Position numbers and translations under genes: made by a program | Source of the DNA: CAMDWQ01 sp964543965 | GTDB taxonomy: Bacteria; Omnitrophota; Gorgyraeia; 2-02-FULL-51-18 | Assembly (NCBI GenBank): GCA_964543965.1 | Contig: CAZJAX010000031.1 | Span: 1 to 17,567 of the forward strand | Length of the DNA stretch: 17,567 nucleotides | Direction of reading: 5' to 3' | Shown: positions 1 to 7,110 of the stretch, one piece after another | Layout of the letters: each line of letters opens with the position of its first letter | Numbering within the stretch: the stretch's first letter is position 1 | The notes under the pieces: model-generated | What the model saw: only the letters and a program-made list of their open reading frames with translations | The model's database searches: none | What the model was told of the DNA's origin: nothing

Positions 1-1065
1 GCGATTTTCGACTCGGTCTCGGTCGCGACGAGCTACAAGGCGAAACTGCTCGAATACGGCGTCATCTTCTGTTCGTTCTCCGAGGCGGTCGAAAAATATC
101 CGGACCTCGTCAAAAAATACATGGGCTCGGTCGTCCCGTACACCGATAATTATTTCGCGGCGCTCAACTCGGCCGTGTTTTCCGACGGCTCCTTTGTTTA
201 CATCCCCAAAAACACGAAGTGCCCGATGGAGCTTTCCAGCTATTTCCGCATCAACACGGAAAACTCGGGTCAGTTCGAGCGCACGCTCATCGTTTGCGAG
301 GACGCAGGGTACGTGAGCTATCTCGAAGGGTGCACGGCGCCCAAGTTTGATACGAACCAGCTGCACGCGGCCGTGGTCGAGCTCGTTGCGCTGGAAGACG
401 CCGAGATCAAGTACTCCACCGTACAGAACTGGTATGCCGGTGATCCCTTGACCGGAAAGGGAGGCATCTACAACTTTGTGACTAAGCGGGGTCTCTGCAA
501 AGGAAGGAATTCAAAAATTTCCTGGACGCAGATCGAGACAGGATCCGCCATCACATGGAAGTATCCGAGCTGCGTCCTTCTGGGCGACGGCTCCATAGGC
601 GAATTTTATTCGGTGGCGCTGACCAATCATTTTCAGCAGGCCGACACGGGCACGAAGATGATCCATATCGGAAACAACACGAAGAGCCGCATTATTTCCA
701 AGGGCATCTCGGCGGGGCGCTCCAATAACACGTACCGCGGTGCCGTCGAGATCAAGAAGTCGGCGTCCGGCGCGCGCAATTTTACGCGATGCGACTCTCT
801 TCTTGTGGGGGGCCACTCTAAGGCCAACACCTTCCCGACCATCGATGTGCGCAATCCGAGCGCCAGGCTCGAGCACGAGGCGACGACATCGAAGATAGGC
901 GATGATCAGATCTTTTATTTTGAGCAGAGAGGGATCTCTTCAGAGGATGCGATGGGCGCGATCCTGAACGGGTTCTGTAAAGACGTGTTTCGCGAGCTGC
1001 CGGGCGAATTCGCTGTGGAAGCGACGAAACTTTTGGGATTGAAACTCGAAGGGAGTGTCGGATAA
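1..1065 (+). CDS. sufB: SufB, Fe-S cluster assembly scaffold subunit (5' partial)
   Basis: Core scaffold of the SUF complex (SufBCD), on which Fe-S clusters are built in the cytoplasm. The frame is open from base 1, so the gene begins before the window. The ATG at 121 is internal, because the residues before it (for example VIFCSFSEAV) are already SufB-like. About 354 C-terminal residues are visible of a family length near 470. The SufBD beta-helix is present, with NFTRCDSLLVGG carrying the cysteine equivalent to the E. coli SufB C405 cluster-building cysteine, then RLEHEATTSKIG with the conserved His/Glu, and the C-terminal helical motif DDQIFYFEQRG. The stop TAA shares one base with the sufC ATG, which indicates translational coupling. 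Identification is very secure; only the N-terminus is unknown. Confidence 0.96.
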   Translation, partial: AIFDSVSVATSYKAKLLEYGVIFCSFSEAVEKYPDLVKKYMGSVVPYTDNYFAALNSAVFSDGSFVYIPKNTKCPMELSSYFRINTENSGQFERTLIVCEDAGYVSYLEGCTAPKFDTNQLHAAVVELVALEDAEIKYSTVQNWYAGDPLTGKGGIYNFVTKRGLCKGRNSKISWTQIETGSAITWKYPSCVLLGDGSIGEFYSVALTNHFQQADTGTKMIHIGNNTKSRIISKGISAGRSNNTYRGAVEIKKSASGARNFTRCDSLLVGGHSKANTFPTIDVRNPSARLEHEATTSKIGDDQIFYFEQRGISSEDAMGAILNGFCKDVFRELPGEFAVEATKLLGLKLEGSVG

Positions 1066-1798
1066 TGCTGAGCATCAAGAACCTGCACGTAGAGATCAAC
1101 GGCAAAAAGATCCTCAAAGGCTTCAGTCTCNNNNNNNNNNTGCGATCATGGGCCCCAATGGTTCCGGCAAAAGCACGCTGGCCAAGGTTTTGGCCGGCGA
1201 CCCTCACTACCAGGTCACGCAGGGCGAGATCCTTTACCAGGGCAAGAACATCGCCGGGATGGCGCCGGAAGAACGCGCGTTGGCCGGTATATTCCTCGCG
1301 TTCCAGTATCCGGTGGAGATCCCCGGCGTGAACAACGGCAGCTTTCTTCGCATGGCCTACAACGCCAAGCGCAAGAGCCAGGGAAAAGACGAGATGGATC
1401 CTCTCGAGTTCGAAGACTTCGTGAAGGAAAAGCTGAAGGTCGTCGAAATGAAGGAGGATTTCCTGAGCCGATCCGTGAACCACGGTTTTTCGGGCGGCGA
1501 AAAGAAGCGCAATGAGATCGTGCAGATGGCGGTGCTCGAGCCTAAACTCGCGGTCCTCGATGAGACCGATTCGGGTCTGGATATCGACGCGCTGCGCATC
1601 GTCGCCGGAGGCGTCAATAAGCTGAAAAATTCCGGCAACGCCTTCATCGTGATCACGCATTACCAGAGACTGCTGGATTACATCGTACCCGACAAGGTGC
1701 ACATTCTGGCGGACGGGCAGATCGCGCGCTCCGGAGACAAGCATCTGGCCGTGGAACTCGAGAAAAAGGGCTACGAACTCCTTGAACAAAGAACATAA
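1065..1798 (+). CDS. sufC: SufC, ABC-type ATPase of the SUF complex (interrupted by an assembly gap)
   Basis: Cytoplasmic ATPase that drives conformational change in SufB/SufD during cluster assembly. The N-terminus (22 residues, MLSIKNLHVEIN onward) reads from the ATG at 1065. The rest reads in another frame after the N run at 1131-1140: Walker A GPNGSGKST at 1151-1177, signature FSGGEKKRNE, Walker B LAVLDETDSGLD and H-loop VITH. The break is an assembly artefact, not a mutation. Visible residues (22 + 218) plus the eight missing from the usual family pattern give 248, the length of E. coli SufC. The final 17 bases overlap sufD. The spelling DETDSG, where E. coli has DESDSG, is a normal family variation. 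Confidence 0.95.
1131..1140. other. Assembly gap (10 N) inside sufC
   Basis: Ten unknown bases lie between the codon for Leu22 of SufC and the last base of the codon preceding AIMGPNG. Reading frames on the two sides differ, so the true length must be 11 + 3n bases. SufC homologues have eight residues here (DVHPGEVH in E. coli), which predicts 23 missing bases. The N run is therefore a fixed-size placeholder, not a measured length. Confidence 0.95.
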
Positions 1799-2744
1799 GA
1801 TCTTTTTTTCGAACGGCGTCTACGACCCTGCGTCCTCCCGGATCAAGCCGTTCCCGCAGGGAGTGCGCTTAGAGACGGCGGGCGGATTTGCGCTCCACGT
1901 CCCTGACAAAGCCGTCATCGAAGATATGATCCATCTGGTCTTCTCGTCAGCGGATGTCGCTGCGCACCCCGGGCCGTTTGCTGTTAAAATTTATGCCGGC
2001 GTTTCGACTCGCCTCAACATCGTGGTGCACAAGCAGGGCAGCGGCGCTTTTTCGCCTAAAGAGATCAAGGCTGAATTCTTTCTCTCGGAAAACGCATGCG
2101 TCGACTATTACCAGCTCGAGGAGCCGGGAGTCAGGGGGGCTTTTTCCACGGAAAATATCTTTCACCTGAAAAAGCACTCGAGTCTCGACTATTTCGTGTT
2201 CGCCGGCAGCGACGGCGTCTCGTCGAGCCGTACGACCGTCGATTTTCAGGAGGAGCACGGTTTTTTTTCCGCGAAAGGCATCTCGGTGCTGAAGGAGTCC
2301 TCAAAAGCGCTGCATGACCTCAAGGTCAATCACCGCGTCCCGCACTGCATCAGCCGCCAGTATTATAAGAACATTCTCGCCGGGGAATCCCGCTCGGAGT
2401 TCGTGAGCCTCGTGCATGTGGCTGAAAACGCGTCCAAATCCGATTCTCAGCAGCTCAACCGCAATCTTCTTTTGTCTGACGGCGCCGCCGCGTATTCGAA
2501 GCCGGAGCTGCGCATCGACACCGACGACGTTATTGCGACGCACGGCTCGGCCTCAGGGCAGCTGGAGGACGACGAGCTTTTCTATCTGCAGAGCCGCGGT
2601 TTTTCCCGCGAGTCCGCGCGGCTGGTGCTGATAGACGGTTTTGCGGGGGAAATGCTTTCGGAGGTCCACGAAAAGGATCTGAGGATCTATCTCGATGACG
2701 CGATCCGCCGCAGAGTCCGGGCGGTCGCAGGGAGCGCGGCATGA
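1782..2744 (+). CDS. sufD: SufD, Fe-S cluster assembly subunit (short form)
   Basis: Partner of SufB in the SufBC2D complex, involved in iron entry and cluster assembly. The 320 residues contain the SufBD domain, with the conserved C-terminal block HGSASGQLEDDELFYLQSRG followed by FSRESARLVLIDGF. The only start near the sufC end is TTG at 1782, with a purine-rich AAAAAGGG about 12 bases upstream, giving a 17-base overlap with sufC. The next in-frame ATG (1927) would delete conserved sequence. The protein is shorter than the roughly 400-residue SufD of enterobacteria and lacks most of the N-terminal helical region, as many non-proteobacterial SufD proteins do. It overlaps sufS by ATGA. Confidence 0.9.
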   Translation: MNKEHKIFFSNGVYDPASSRIKPFPQGVRLETAGGFALHVPDKAVIEDMIHLVFSSADVAAHPGPFAVKIYAGVSTRLNIVVHKQGSGAFSPKEIKAEFFLSENACVDYYQLEEPGVRGAFSTENIFHLKKHSSLDYFVFAGSDGVSSSRTTVDFQEEHGFFSAKGISVLKESSKALHDLKVNHRVPHCISRQYYKNILAGESRSEFVSLVHVAENASKSDSQQLNRNLLLSDGAAAYSKPELRIDTDDVIATHGSASGQLEDDELFYLQSRGFSRESARLVLIDGFAGEMLSEVHEKDLRIYLDDAIRRRVRAVAGSAA

Positions 2745-3964
2745 CGACAGCCTCCGTTCTGGATGTGCAGAAGATCAGAAAGGATTTTCCGCTGCTTTCT
2801 CAGGCCGGCCTTGTGTATCTGGACAATGCGGCCACGACGCAGAAGCCGCAGGCCGTCATCGATCGAATGGCGCGCTTTATGAGTCTCGAAAACGCCAATA
2901 TTCACCGCGGTGTTTATAAGCTCAGCGAGAACGCCACGCAGTATGTTGAGCAGGCGCGTTCGCGCGTACGTCATTTTCTCAATGCATCGAAGGATTCTGA
3001 GATCATCTTTGTACGCGGCGCGACGGAAGCGATCAATCTGGCCGCCGTGTCCTACGGGCGGAAATTTTTAAAGAAGGATGATGAGGTCGTGATCTCGTCC
3101 CTCGAGCATCATTCCAACATTGTGCCTTGGCAGGCGCTGTGCGATGAAAAGGGGCTCAAGCTCCGCGTCATCCCTGTGAGCGATGCGGGAGAGCTGGATA
3201 TGGCGGCTTACGAAAAGCTTCTGGGGCCCCGCACCTACATGGTGGCGATCACGCACGTTTCCAACGCGCTCGGCACCGTAAATCCGATAAAGGAAATGAT
3301 CAAGATGGCCCATCACGCCGGCGCGGCCGTGCTGGTCGATGGAGCGCAGGCCGCCCCGCACAGGGCTGTGGATGTGCAGGATATGGACTGCGATTTTTAT
3401 TGTTTCTCGGGCCACAAGATCTACGGTCCGACCGGCGTCGGCGTCCTCTACGGTAAAGAGAAGCACCTTTTAGCGATGGATCCCTATCAATACGGAGGCG
3501 ACATGATCGAGTCGGTGAGTTTTGAAAAGTCGACTTACGCCAAGCCCCCCGCGAAGTTCGAGGCGGGTACGCCCGCGATCACCGAGATCATCGGTTTGGG
3601 ATCTGCCATCGAATATCTGCAGGCCGTCGGCTTCGAGGCTATCGGGCGGCAGGAGCGCGATCTTTTGGAGTACGCGACGAAGAGGCTCTTGGATATCCCG
3701 GGGCTCAAGATCATCGGCAACGCGGCTGAAAAAGAGAGTCTGATCTCGTTCACGCTGCCGGACATCCATCCGCATGATGTGGGAACCGTCCTCGGTGAAT
3801 ACGGCATTGCGGTGAGGGCCGGACATCACTGCGCTATGCCGCTCATGAAGCGCCTGCGGCTGCCGGCAACGACAAGAGCCTCATTTTCATTTTACAACAC
3901 GCGCGAAGAGGCGGATGCGCTTGCGGAAGGGATACTCAAAACTTTGAGGGTATTCCGATCATGA
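2741..3964 (+). CDS. sufS: SufS, cysteine desulfurase (group II)
   Basis: PLP enzyme that takes sulfur from L-cysteine as a persulfide and hands it to SufU for cluster assembly. The 407 residues match the family length. Visible residues are the PLP-binding LEHHSN at 122-127, VDGAQ at 199-203 (Asp200 and Gln203 contact PLP), the Schiff-base lysine Lys226 in SGHKIYG and the persulfide cysteine Cys364 in RAGHHCAMP. Lys226 and Cys364 have the same numbers as in E. coli SufS. The short catalytic loop (HHCAMP) marks group II, which needs an activating sulfur acceptor. The start is fixed by the ATGA overlap with sufD; the gene overlaps sufU the same way. Confidence 0.97.
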   Translation: MTTASVLDVQKIRKDFPLLSQAGLVYLDNAATTQKPQAVIDRMARFMSLENANIHRGVYKLSENATQYVEQARSRVRHFLNASKDSEIIFVRGATEAINLAAVSYGRKFLKKDDEVVISSLEHHSNIVPWQALCDEKGLKLRVIPVSDAGELDMAAYEKLLGPRTYMVAITHVSNALGTVNPIKEMIKMAHHAGAAVLVDGAQAAPHRAVDVQDMDCDFYCFSGHKIYGPTGVGVLYGKEKHLLAMDPYQYGGDMIESVSFEKSTYAKPPAKFEAGTPAITEIIGLGSAIEYLQAVGFEAIGRQERDLLEYATKRLLDIPGLKIIGNAAEKESLISFTLPDIHPHDVGTVLGEYGIAVRAGHHCAMPLMKRLRLPATTRASFSFYNTREEADALAEGILKTLRVFRS

Positions 3965-4452
3965 ACGGTAAAACCGGCGGCGGGGAAGTGCGTTTGAGCG
4001 AGCTTTATCAAGAGGTCATCCTCGACCACAATAAGCGTCCGAGGAACTTTAAAAAGCTGGAGCACCCGACTTCTTCGGCTCACGGCGTCAACCCGCTCTG
4101 CGGCGACAACTATTACGTGTATCTTAAGCAGGACGCGCGCGGCGTGATCCAGGCTGTCGGTTTCGAAGGTGAGGGCTGCGCGATCTCAAAATCAAGCGCG
4201 TCGATGATGACGACGATGATCGAAGGCAAGACCGCCGAAGAGGCGCAGAAGCTTAAGGACGCTTTCATCCATCTTTTGACGCTCGAGAAACCGGCGGCGG
4301 AAGAGCGGGAAGCGGTCGGAAGGCTCAAGCTCTTTGAAGGTGTGCGGCAGTACCCGATACGCGTCAAGTGCGCGACCCTCGCATGGAGAGCTTTGGAAGA
4401 GGCTTTAAAAGACAACGTGGACAGGCTTGAAAAGGTAACGACGGAGGAATAA
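3961..4452 (+). CDS. sufU: SufU, zinc-dependent sulfur acceptor for SufS
   Basis: Accepts persulfide sulfur from SufS and passes it to SufBCD; cytoplasmic. The 163 residues have the IscU-like fold motifs: Cys47 and Asp49 in NPLCGDN, Cys73 in GEGCAIS and Cys137 in RVKCATL. These are the four expected Zn ligands. The spacing of 64 residues between the second and third cysteines is that of B. subtilis SufU (62) and longer than IscU (43), and there is no IscU-type histidine next to the last cysteine. It is therefore a SufU transferase rather than an IscU scaffold. An ATGA overlap joins it to sufS, and its TAA directly abuts the next ATG. Confidence 0.94.
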   Translation: MNGKTGGGEVRLSELYQEVILDHNKRPRNFKKLEHPTSSAHGVNPLCGDNYYVYLKQDARGVIQAVGFEGEGCAISKSSASMMTTMIEGKTAEEAQKLKDAFIHLLTLEKPAAEEREAVGRLKLFEGVRQYPIRVKCATLAWRALEEALKDNVDRLEKVTTEE

Positions 4453-5022
4453 ATGGAAACTAGCAACGCGCTCGACATCCGGGCTGAGATCACGCCGAAC
4501 CCGAATACGCTTAAATTCAACATCAACCGCACCCTCATCGAGTCCGGTTCGTTGAATTTCCCCGACAAGGAAAAAGCCAGGGGCGTCACGCTTCCCGAGA
4601 CGCTCTTCGGCATCGAAAGCGTCCTGGGCGTCATGGTCGGCAGGGATTTTGTGACCGTGACAAAGCTGCCGGGCGCCAACTGGAACCTGATGGTCGAACC
4701 TATCATCACCGCGCTAAAGAAGCTCTTTGAGTCAGGAAAGGTCTCGTTCGCGCCGGGCTCAGGCATCCCGGACGGCGCTCACGGCGGCGGCGACACCGAG
4801 ATCGAAAAAAGGATACGCCAGATCCTTGACGATGAGATCCGTCCTGCGGTCGCCATGGACGGAGGAGACATCACGTTCCACGGCTATGACAACGGCATCG
4901 TGACGCTGCACCTTCAGGGATCCTGCAGCTCCTGCCCGAGTTCGGTCATGACGCTTAAGATGGGCGTGGAGAACCGTTTAAAGTCGCTCATTCCGGAAGT
5001 CCGCGAGGTCGTGCAGGTTTAA
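4453..5022 (+). CDS. nfu: Nfu-type Fe-S cluster carrier (Nfu_N plus NifU C-terminal domain)
   Basis: Carrier likely to receive [4Fe-4S] clusters from SufBCD and deliver them to apo-enzymes. Residues 8-95 match the Nfu N-terminal scaffold domain (ITPNPNTLKF at 13-22 and the segment around 75-92). After a glycine-rich linker (105-113), residues 115-189 form the NifU-like domain with GSCSSCPSS, where Cys158 and Cys161 are the cluster ligands. The two-domain layout is that of mitochondrial and many bacterial Nfu proteins. The ATG follows the sufU TAA with no gap, and a clear GGAGG lies 9 bases before it. Immediately downstream is nadA, whose product needs a [4Fe-4S] cluster and is an obvious client. 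It is not an A-type carrier. Confidence 0.92.
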   Translation: METSNALDIRAEITPNPNTLKFNINRTLIESGSLNFPDKEKARGVTLPETLFGIESVLGVMVGRDFVTVTKLPGANWNLMVEPIITALKKLFESGKVSFAPGSGIPDGAHGGGDTEIEKRIRQILDDEIRPAVAMDGGDITFHGYDNGIVTLHLQGSCSSCPSSVMTLKMGVENRLKSLIPEVREVVQV

Positions 5023-5033
5023 CCGGGAATAGG

Positions 5034-5039
5034 TATAAT
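5034..5039 (+). promoter_or_regulatory. Perfect -10 box directly before nadA
   Basis: TATAAT ends 6 bases before the nadA ATG, so initiation about 7 bases downstream would fall at the start codon itself. No good -35 hexamer lies 16-18 bases upstream, and there is no Shine-Dalgarno sequence before nadA. The sequence suggests a leaderless transcript in addition to readthrough from the suf operon; this is inference from sequence only. Confidence 0.55.
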
Positions 5040-5045
5040 ACGCTC

Positions 5046-6026
5046 ATGGAATTGGACATCTTAGAAAAGGCTAACACGGGGGACGTTCGAGCGCGGCTGC
5101 GCGAAAAGGTTTTGCGTCTGAAAAAGGAGCGCAACGCCTACATCGTCGCCCACAACTACCAGAACTACGAGGTGCAGGAAGTCGCGGACATCCTCGGCGA
5201 CTCGCTGGCGCTCTCCAAGGCGACGGTGGGGACGGGGTACGACCTCATCGTGTTCTGCGGCGTCGATTTCATGGCCGAGAGCGCCAAGATCCTTAATCCC
5301 GAAAAGACCGTGATCCTTCCGGTGCGCGAGGCCGATTGCCCGATGGCGCTGATGGTCACGGCCGAGCGTCTCCGTGAAAAGAAAAAGGAGTATCCGGATG
5401 CGGCCGTCGTCTGCTACGTCAACAGCTCGGCCGAAGTGAAGGCGGAAAGCGACATCGCCTGCACGTCCGCCAACGCCGTCCAGATCGTCAAATCCGTGAA
5501 GAACAAGCAGATCATATTTGTCCCCGACAAGAATCTGGGCCACTACGTGCAGCGCTTCTGCCCCGAAAAAGAGATCATACTCTGGCAGGGTTTCTGCACG
5601 ACGCATATCCGTATCACGGCCGAGGATGTGAAGCAGGCCAAGCTCAAGTTTCCCGGCGCCCCTTTCATCGTCCACCCGGAATGCCCCCCCGATGTCATCG
5701 ACGAAGCGGATTTTGTCTGCTCGACGAGCGGCTTTTCGCCGTACATCGCCAAATCCGGGGCCGACACGTTCATAATCGGCACGGAAGTCGGCATGATATT
5801 CAAACTGAAAAAAGACCACCCTTCGAAGCGTTTTGTGATGCCGACCGAGCAGTTCGTCTGCCAGACGATGAAGATGACGACGCTCGGCTGGGTCGCGCAC
5901 GCGCTCGAGACGCTCGAGCACAAGATCGAAATTCCCGAGCCTGTCCGCGTGAAAGCAGAGAGGACGCTGCGCCGCATGATGGACGTCTCGGGAGACCATC
6001 CTAACGCGGCGATCGCAAGCTACTAA
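5046..6026 (+). CDS. nadA: NadA, quinolinate synthase
   Basis: Condenses iminoaspartate with dihydroxyacetone phosphate to quinolinate in de novo NAD synthesis; cytoplasmic. The 326 residues carry the three cysteines that hold its [4Fe-4S] cluster: Cys98 in EADCPMA, Cys184 in WQGFCTTH and Cys272 in FVCQTMKMT, spaced like the ligands of characterised NadA. Early motifs VAHNYQ and LGDSLALS bind substrate phosphate and carboxylates. The catalytic cluster makes this enzyme dependent on the suf/nfu genes 23 bases upstream. The partner L-aspartate oxidase (nadB) and nadC are not in the window. The TAA is followed after 11 bases by the gpx ATG. Confidence 0.96.
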   Translation: MELDILEKANTGDVRARLREKVLRLKKERNAYIVAHNYQNYEVQEVADILGDSLALSKATVGTGYDLIVFCGVDFMAESAKILNPEKTVILPVREADCPMALMVTAERLREKKKEYPDAAVVCYVNSSAEVKAESDIACTSANAVQIVKSVKNKQIIFVPDKNLGHYVQRFCPEKEIILWQGFCTTHIRITAEDVKQAKLKFPGAPFIVHPECPPDVIDEADFVCSTSGFSPYIAKSGADTFIIGTEVGMIFKLKKDHPSKRFVMPTEQFVCQTMKMTTLGWVAHALETLEHKIEIPEPVRVKAERTLRRMMDVSGDHPNAAIASY

Positions 6027-6037
6027 AAAGGAGCCAT

Positions 6038-6601
6038 ATGAAAAAATTTTCCATTCTGCTGCTGATCGCAGCGGCGCTTTTCTCTCACGAAATACTCAAC
6101 CCGGAGTCATCCATGGCAGCGGATATTTACGATTTCAAGGTCACAACGATCGATGGGGAGGAGACGACGCTCGCCGCATACAAGGGCAAGGCGCTTCTCA
6201 TCGTCAACACGGCTTCGCGCTGCGGCTTCACACCGCAGTACCAGTCGCTTCAGACGCTCTATGACAAATACCGCGAGCAGGGCTTCGAAGTCCTGGGATT
6301 CCCGGCCAACAATTTCATGGGCCAGGAGCCGGGTACGAACGAGGAGATCAAGCAGTTCTGCTCGACTAAATTCCGTGTGAAGTTCCCGATGTTTTCGAAG
6401 ATCAGCGTGAAGGGGAAGGATATCGACCCGCTGTATGCCTACCTCACGTCACAGCCGGGCATGGAAGGGGACATCGCCTGGAACTTCAATAAATTTCTGG
6501 TGGGACCGGACGGGAAAGTGTCCGGACGCTACGGTTCGACGACCGACCCGTTGTCGGACAAGCTCCGGGGCGACCTCGAAGCTTTGCTGCCGAAGAAATA
6601 G
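6038..6601 (+). CDS. Exported glutathione peroxidase-family (thioredoxin-dependent type) peroxidase
   Basis: Reduces hydrogen or lipid peroxides. The 187 residues start with a Sec-type signal (MKK, hydrophobic 5-16, probable cleavage near SMAA at 25-28), so the enzyme likely acts outside the cytoplasm. The catalytic tetrad is visible: Cys62 in TASRCGF, Gln96 in NNFMGQEP, and Trp148 and Asn149 in AWNFNKF. A second cysteine, Cys108 in QFCSTKF, lies 46 residues after Cys62, the spacing of the resolving cysteine in yeast Gpx3. That favours thioredoxin rather than glutathione as reductant. AAGGAG precedes the ATG. It is last in the suf-nadA unit and is followed by a large inverted repeat, which fits protection against oxidative stress. 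Confidence 0.9.
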   Translation: MKKFSILLLIAAALFSHEILNPESSMAADIYDFKVTTIDGEETTLAAYKGKALLIVNTASRCGFTPQYQSLQTLYDKYREQGFEVLGFPANNFMGQEPGTNEEIKQFCSTKFRVKFPMFSKISVKGKDIDPLYAYLTSQPGMEGDIAWNFNKFLVGPDGKVSGRYGSTTDPLSDKLRGDLEALLPKK

Positions 6602-6602
6602 G

Positions 6603-6651
6603 CCGGACGTTAACCCGCCCGAAGGATCGCTTGCGGGCGGGTTAACGCCGG
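6603..6651. terminator. 14-bp perfect inverted repeat, probable terminator of the suf-nadA-gpx unit
   Basis: The arms 6608-6621 and 6634-6647 are perfectly complementary (core AACCCGCCCG / CGGGCGGGTT) around a 12-base loop. CCGG at 6603-6606 and 6648-6651 can extend the stem past a bulged A. Only a weak T-rich stretch (TTATTTCTA) follows on the + strand and none on the other. It lies between the stop codons of two convergent genes, so a two-way terminator or RNA-stabilising hairpin is likely. Confidence 0.7.
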
Positions 6652-6657
6652 TTATTT

Positions 6658-6867
6658 CTATCCAGGGCTGCGTCTCGGATCCTCGAGCAGGCTCTGGACT
6701 TCCGAGGCCGTCGCTCCGAACTCCTTGGCGACCGCGATGACATCGGAGCAGATCTCGTACTGCTCTTTGCGCAGAGCTTCTTTCAGATAGAGAAGAGCCG
6801 TGAGCTTGACCGGGTGCTTGACGACCCCGATTCGCGGACTCCCCATATGAGTCATGGTTTTGATCAT
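6658..6867 (-). CDS. Small hypothetical protein, 69 residues
   Basis: Not recognised. The ATG at 6867 (minus strand) has a clear AAGGAG 7 bases upstream, which decides the start. The longer open frame upstream runs through the terminator stem and is unlikely to be translated. The product is a soluble, helical-looking 69-residue protein with a basic N-terminal part (around 1-20) and a mixed-charge helix at about 22-40 containing one Cys (Cys40). The last third, EFGATASEVQSLLED, has the look of a short helix-turn-helix end, but this is only an impression. It sits right behind a strong terminator and a structured leader on the same strand, so its expression may depend on readthrough. It is convergent with gpx. 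Confidence 0.65.
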   Translation of the reverse strand: MIKTMTHMGSPRIGVVKHPVKLTALLYLKEALRKEQYEICSDVIAVAKEFGATASEVQSLLEDPRRSPG

Positions 6868-6893
6868 TTGACTTCTCCTTGGTTTGGTCCAAC

Positions 6894-6934
6894 AAAAAAC
6901 CCCCGCCGCCTTCTTCAAGGCAGCGGGGGTTTTT
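6894..6934 (-). terminator. Strong intrinsic terminator upstream of the 69-residue gene
   Basis: Arms 6895-6912 and 6917-6934 pair over 18 positions with one mismatch around a CTTC loop, with a CCCCC/GGGGG core and A5/T5 flanks. On the minus strand the stem is followed by a TTTTTTG tract (6899-6893), and on the plus strand by TTTTTG, so it can work both ways. It ends about 14 bases before the AAGGAG ribosome-binding site of the 69-residue gene. Confidence 0.9.
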
Positions 6935-7104
6935 GAACGACCGTTGTTTAGACTTACTAGCTAGCTAAACCGCCTTTCAACCCGCTACCCGAAACTCGCT
7001 TCGCCATGCGATAATGACAAAACGAAGCCTTGACGACCGGCCATACGGCGATGGTCGCAGACTTGACGGATAGAACGTTGATCGTTTGGTTTGAAACTAA
7101 CATG
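6894..7104 (-). ncRNA. Candidate structured RNA (small RNA or attenuated leader) of about 210 nt
   Basis: A minus-strand consensus promoter predicts a start near 7104, and the terminator at 6894-6934 gives an end. No convincing reading frame lies between. Pairings seen on the minus strand: 7088-7096 with 6975-6983 (8 of 9); a hairpin 7059-7064/7025-7030 plus 7053-7057/7034-7038 capped by GCC/GGC; and 6965-6970 with 6946-6951. In the first arm of the hairpin one pair is G-U on the minus strand but C-A on the plus strand, which favours minus-strand RNA. GCTTCG (7028-7023) could instead pair perfectly with CGAAGC (7003-6998), a possible switch. I recognise no common riboswitch, tmRNA, RNase P or tRNA signature; 6S RNA remains possible. 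Confidence 0.6.
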
Positions 7105-7110
7105 CTTTAT

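Noticed and set aside
1055..1331. Frameshifted or pseudogene sufC
   Set aside because: The frame change coincides exactly with the N run, and all ATPase motifs are intact on the far side.
818..1789. 323-residue minus-strand open frame across sufB/sufC
   Set aside because: It is a mirror of the sufB and sufC coding sequence and even crosses the N gap; it has no domain and no start signal.
5061..5999. 312-residue minus-strand open frame
   Set aside because: It is fully antisense to nadA, rich in His, Asp and Arg as expected from reversed codons, and lacks any recognisable motif.
6449..6895. 148-residue open frame on the minus strand
   Set aside because: It lies antisense to gpx and runs through both hairpins; its sequence is low-complexity-like, and the 69-residue gene with a proper ribosome-binding site uses another frame.
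6955..6968. CTAGCTAG repeats as an attachment site or insertion-sequence end
   Set aside because: It is a short local palindrome in the loop of a hairpin, with no second copy, integrase or transposase in the window.
6937..7104. c-di-GMP-I (GEMM) riboswitch, suggested by GGGTAGCGGGTT on the minus strand
   Set aside because: The required upstream GGGCAAACC and GGGACGCAAAGCC blocks are not present in the right order on either strand.
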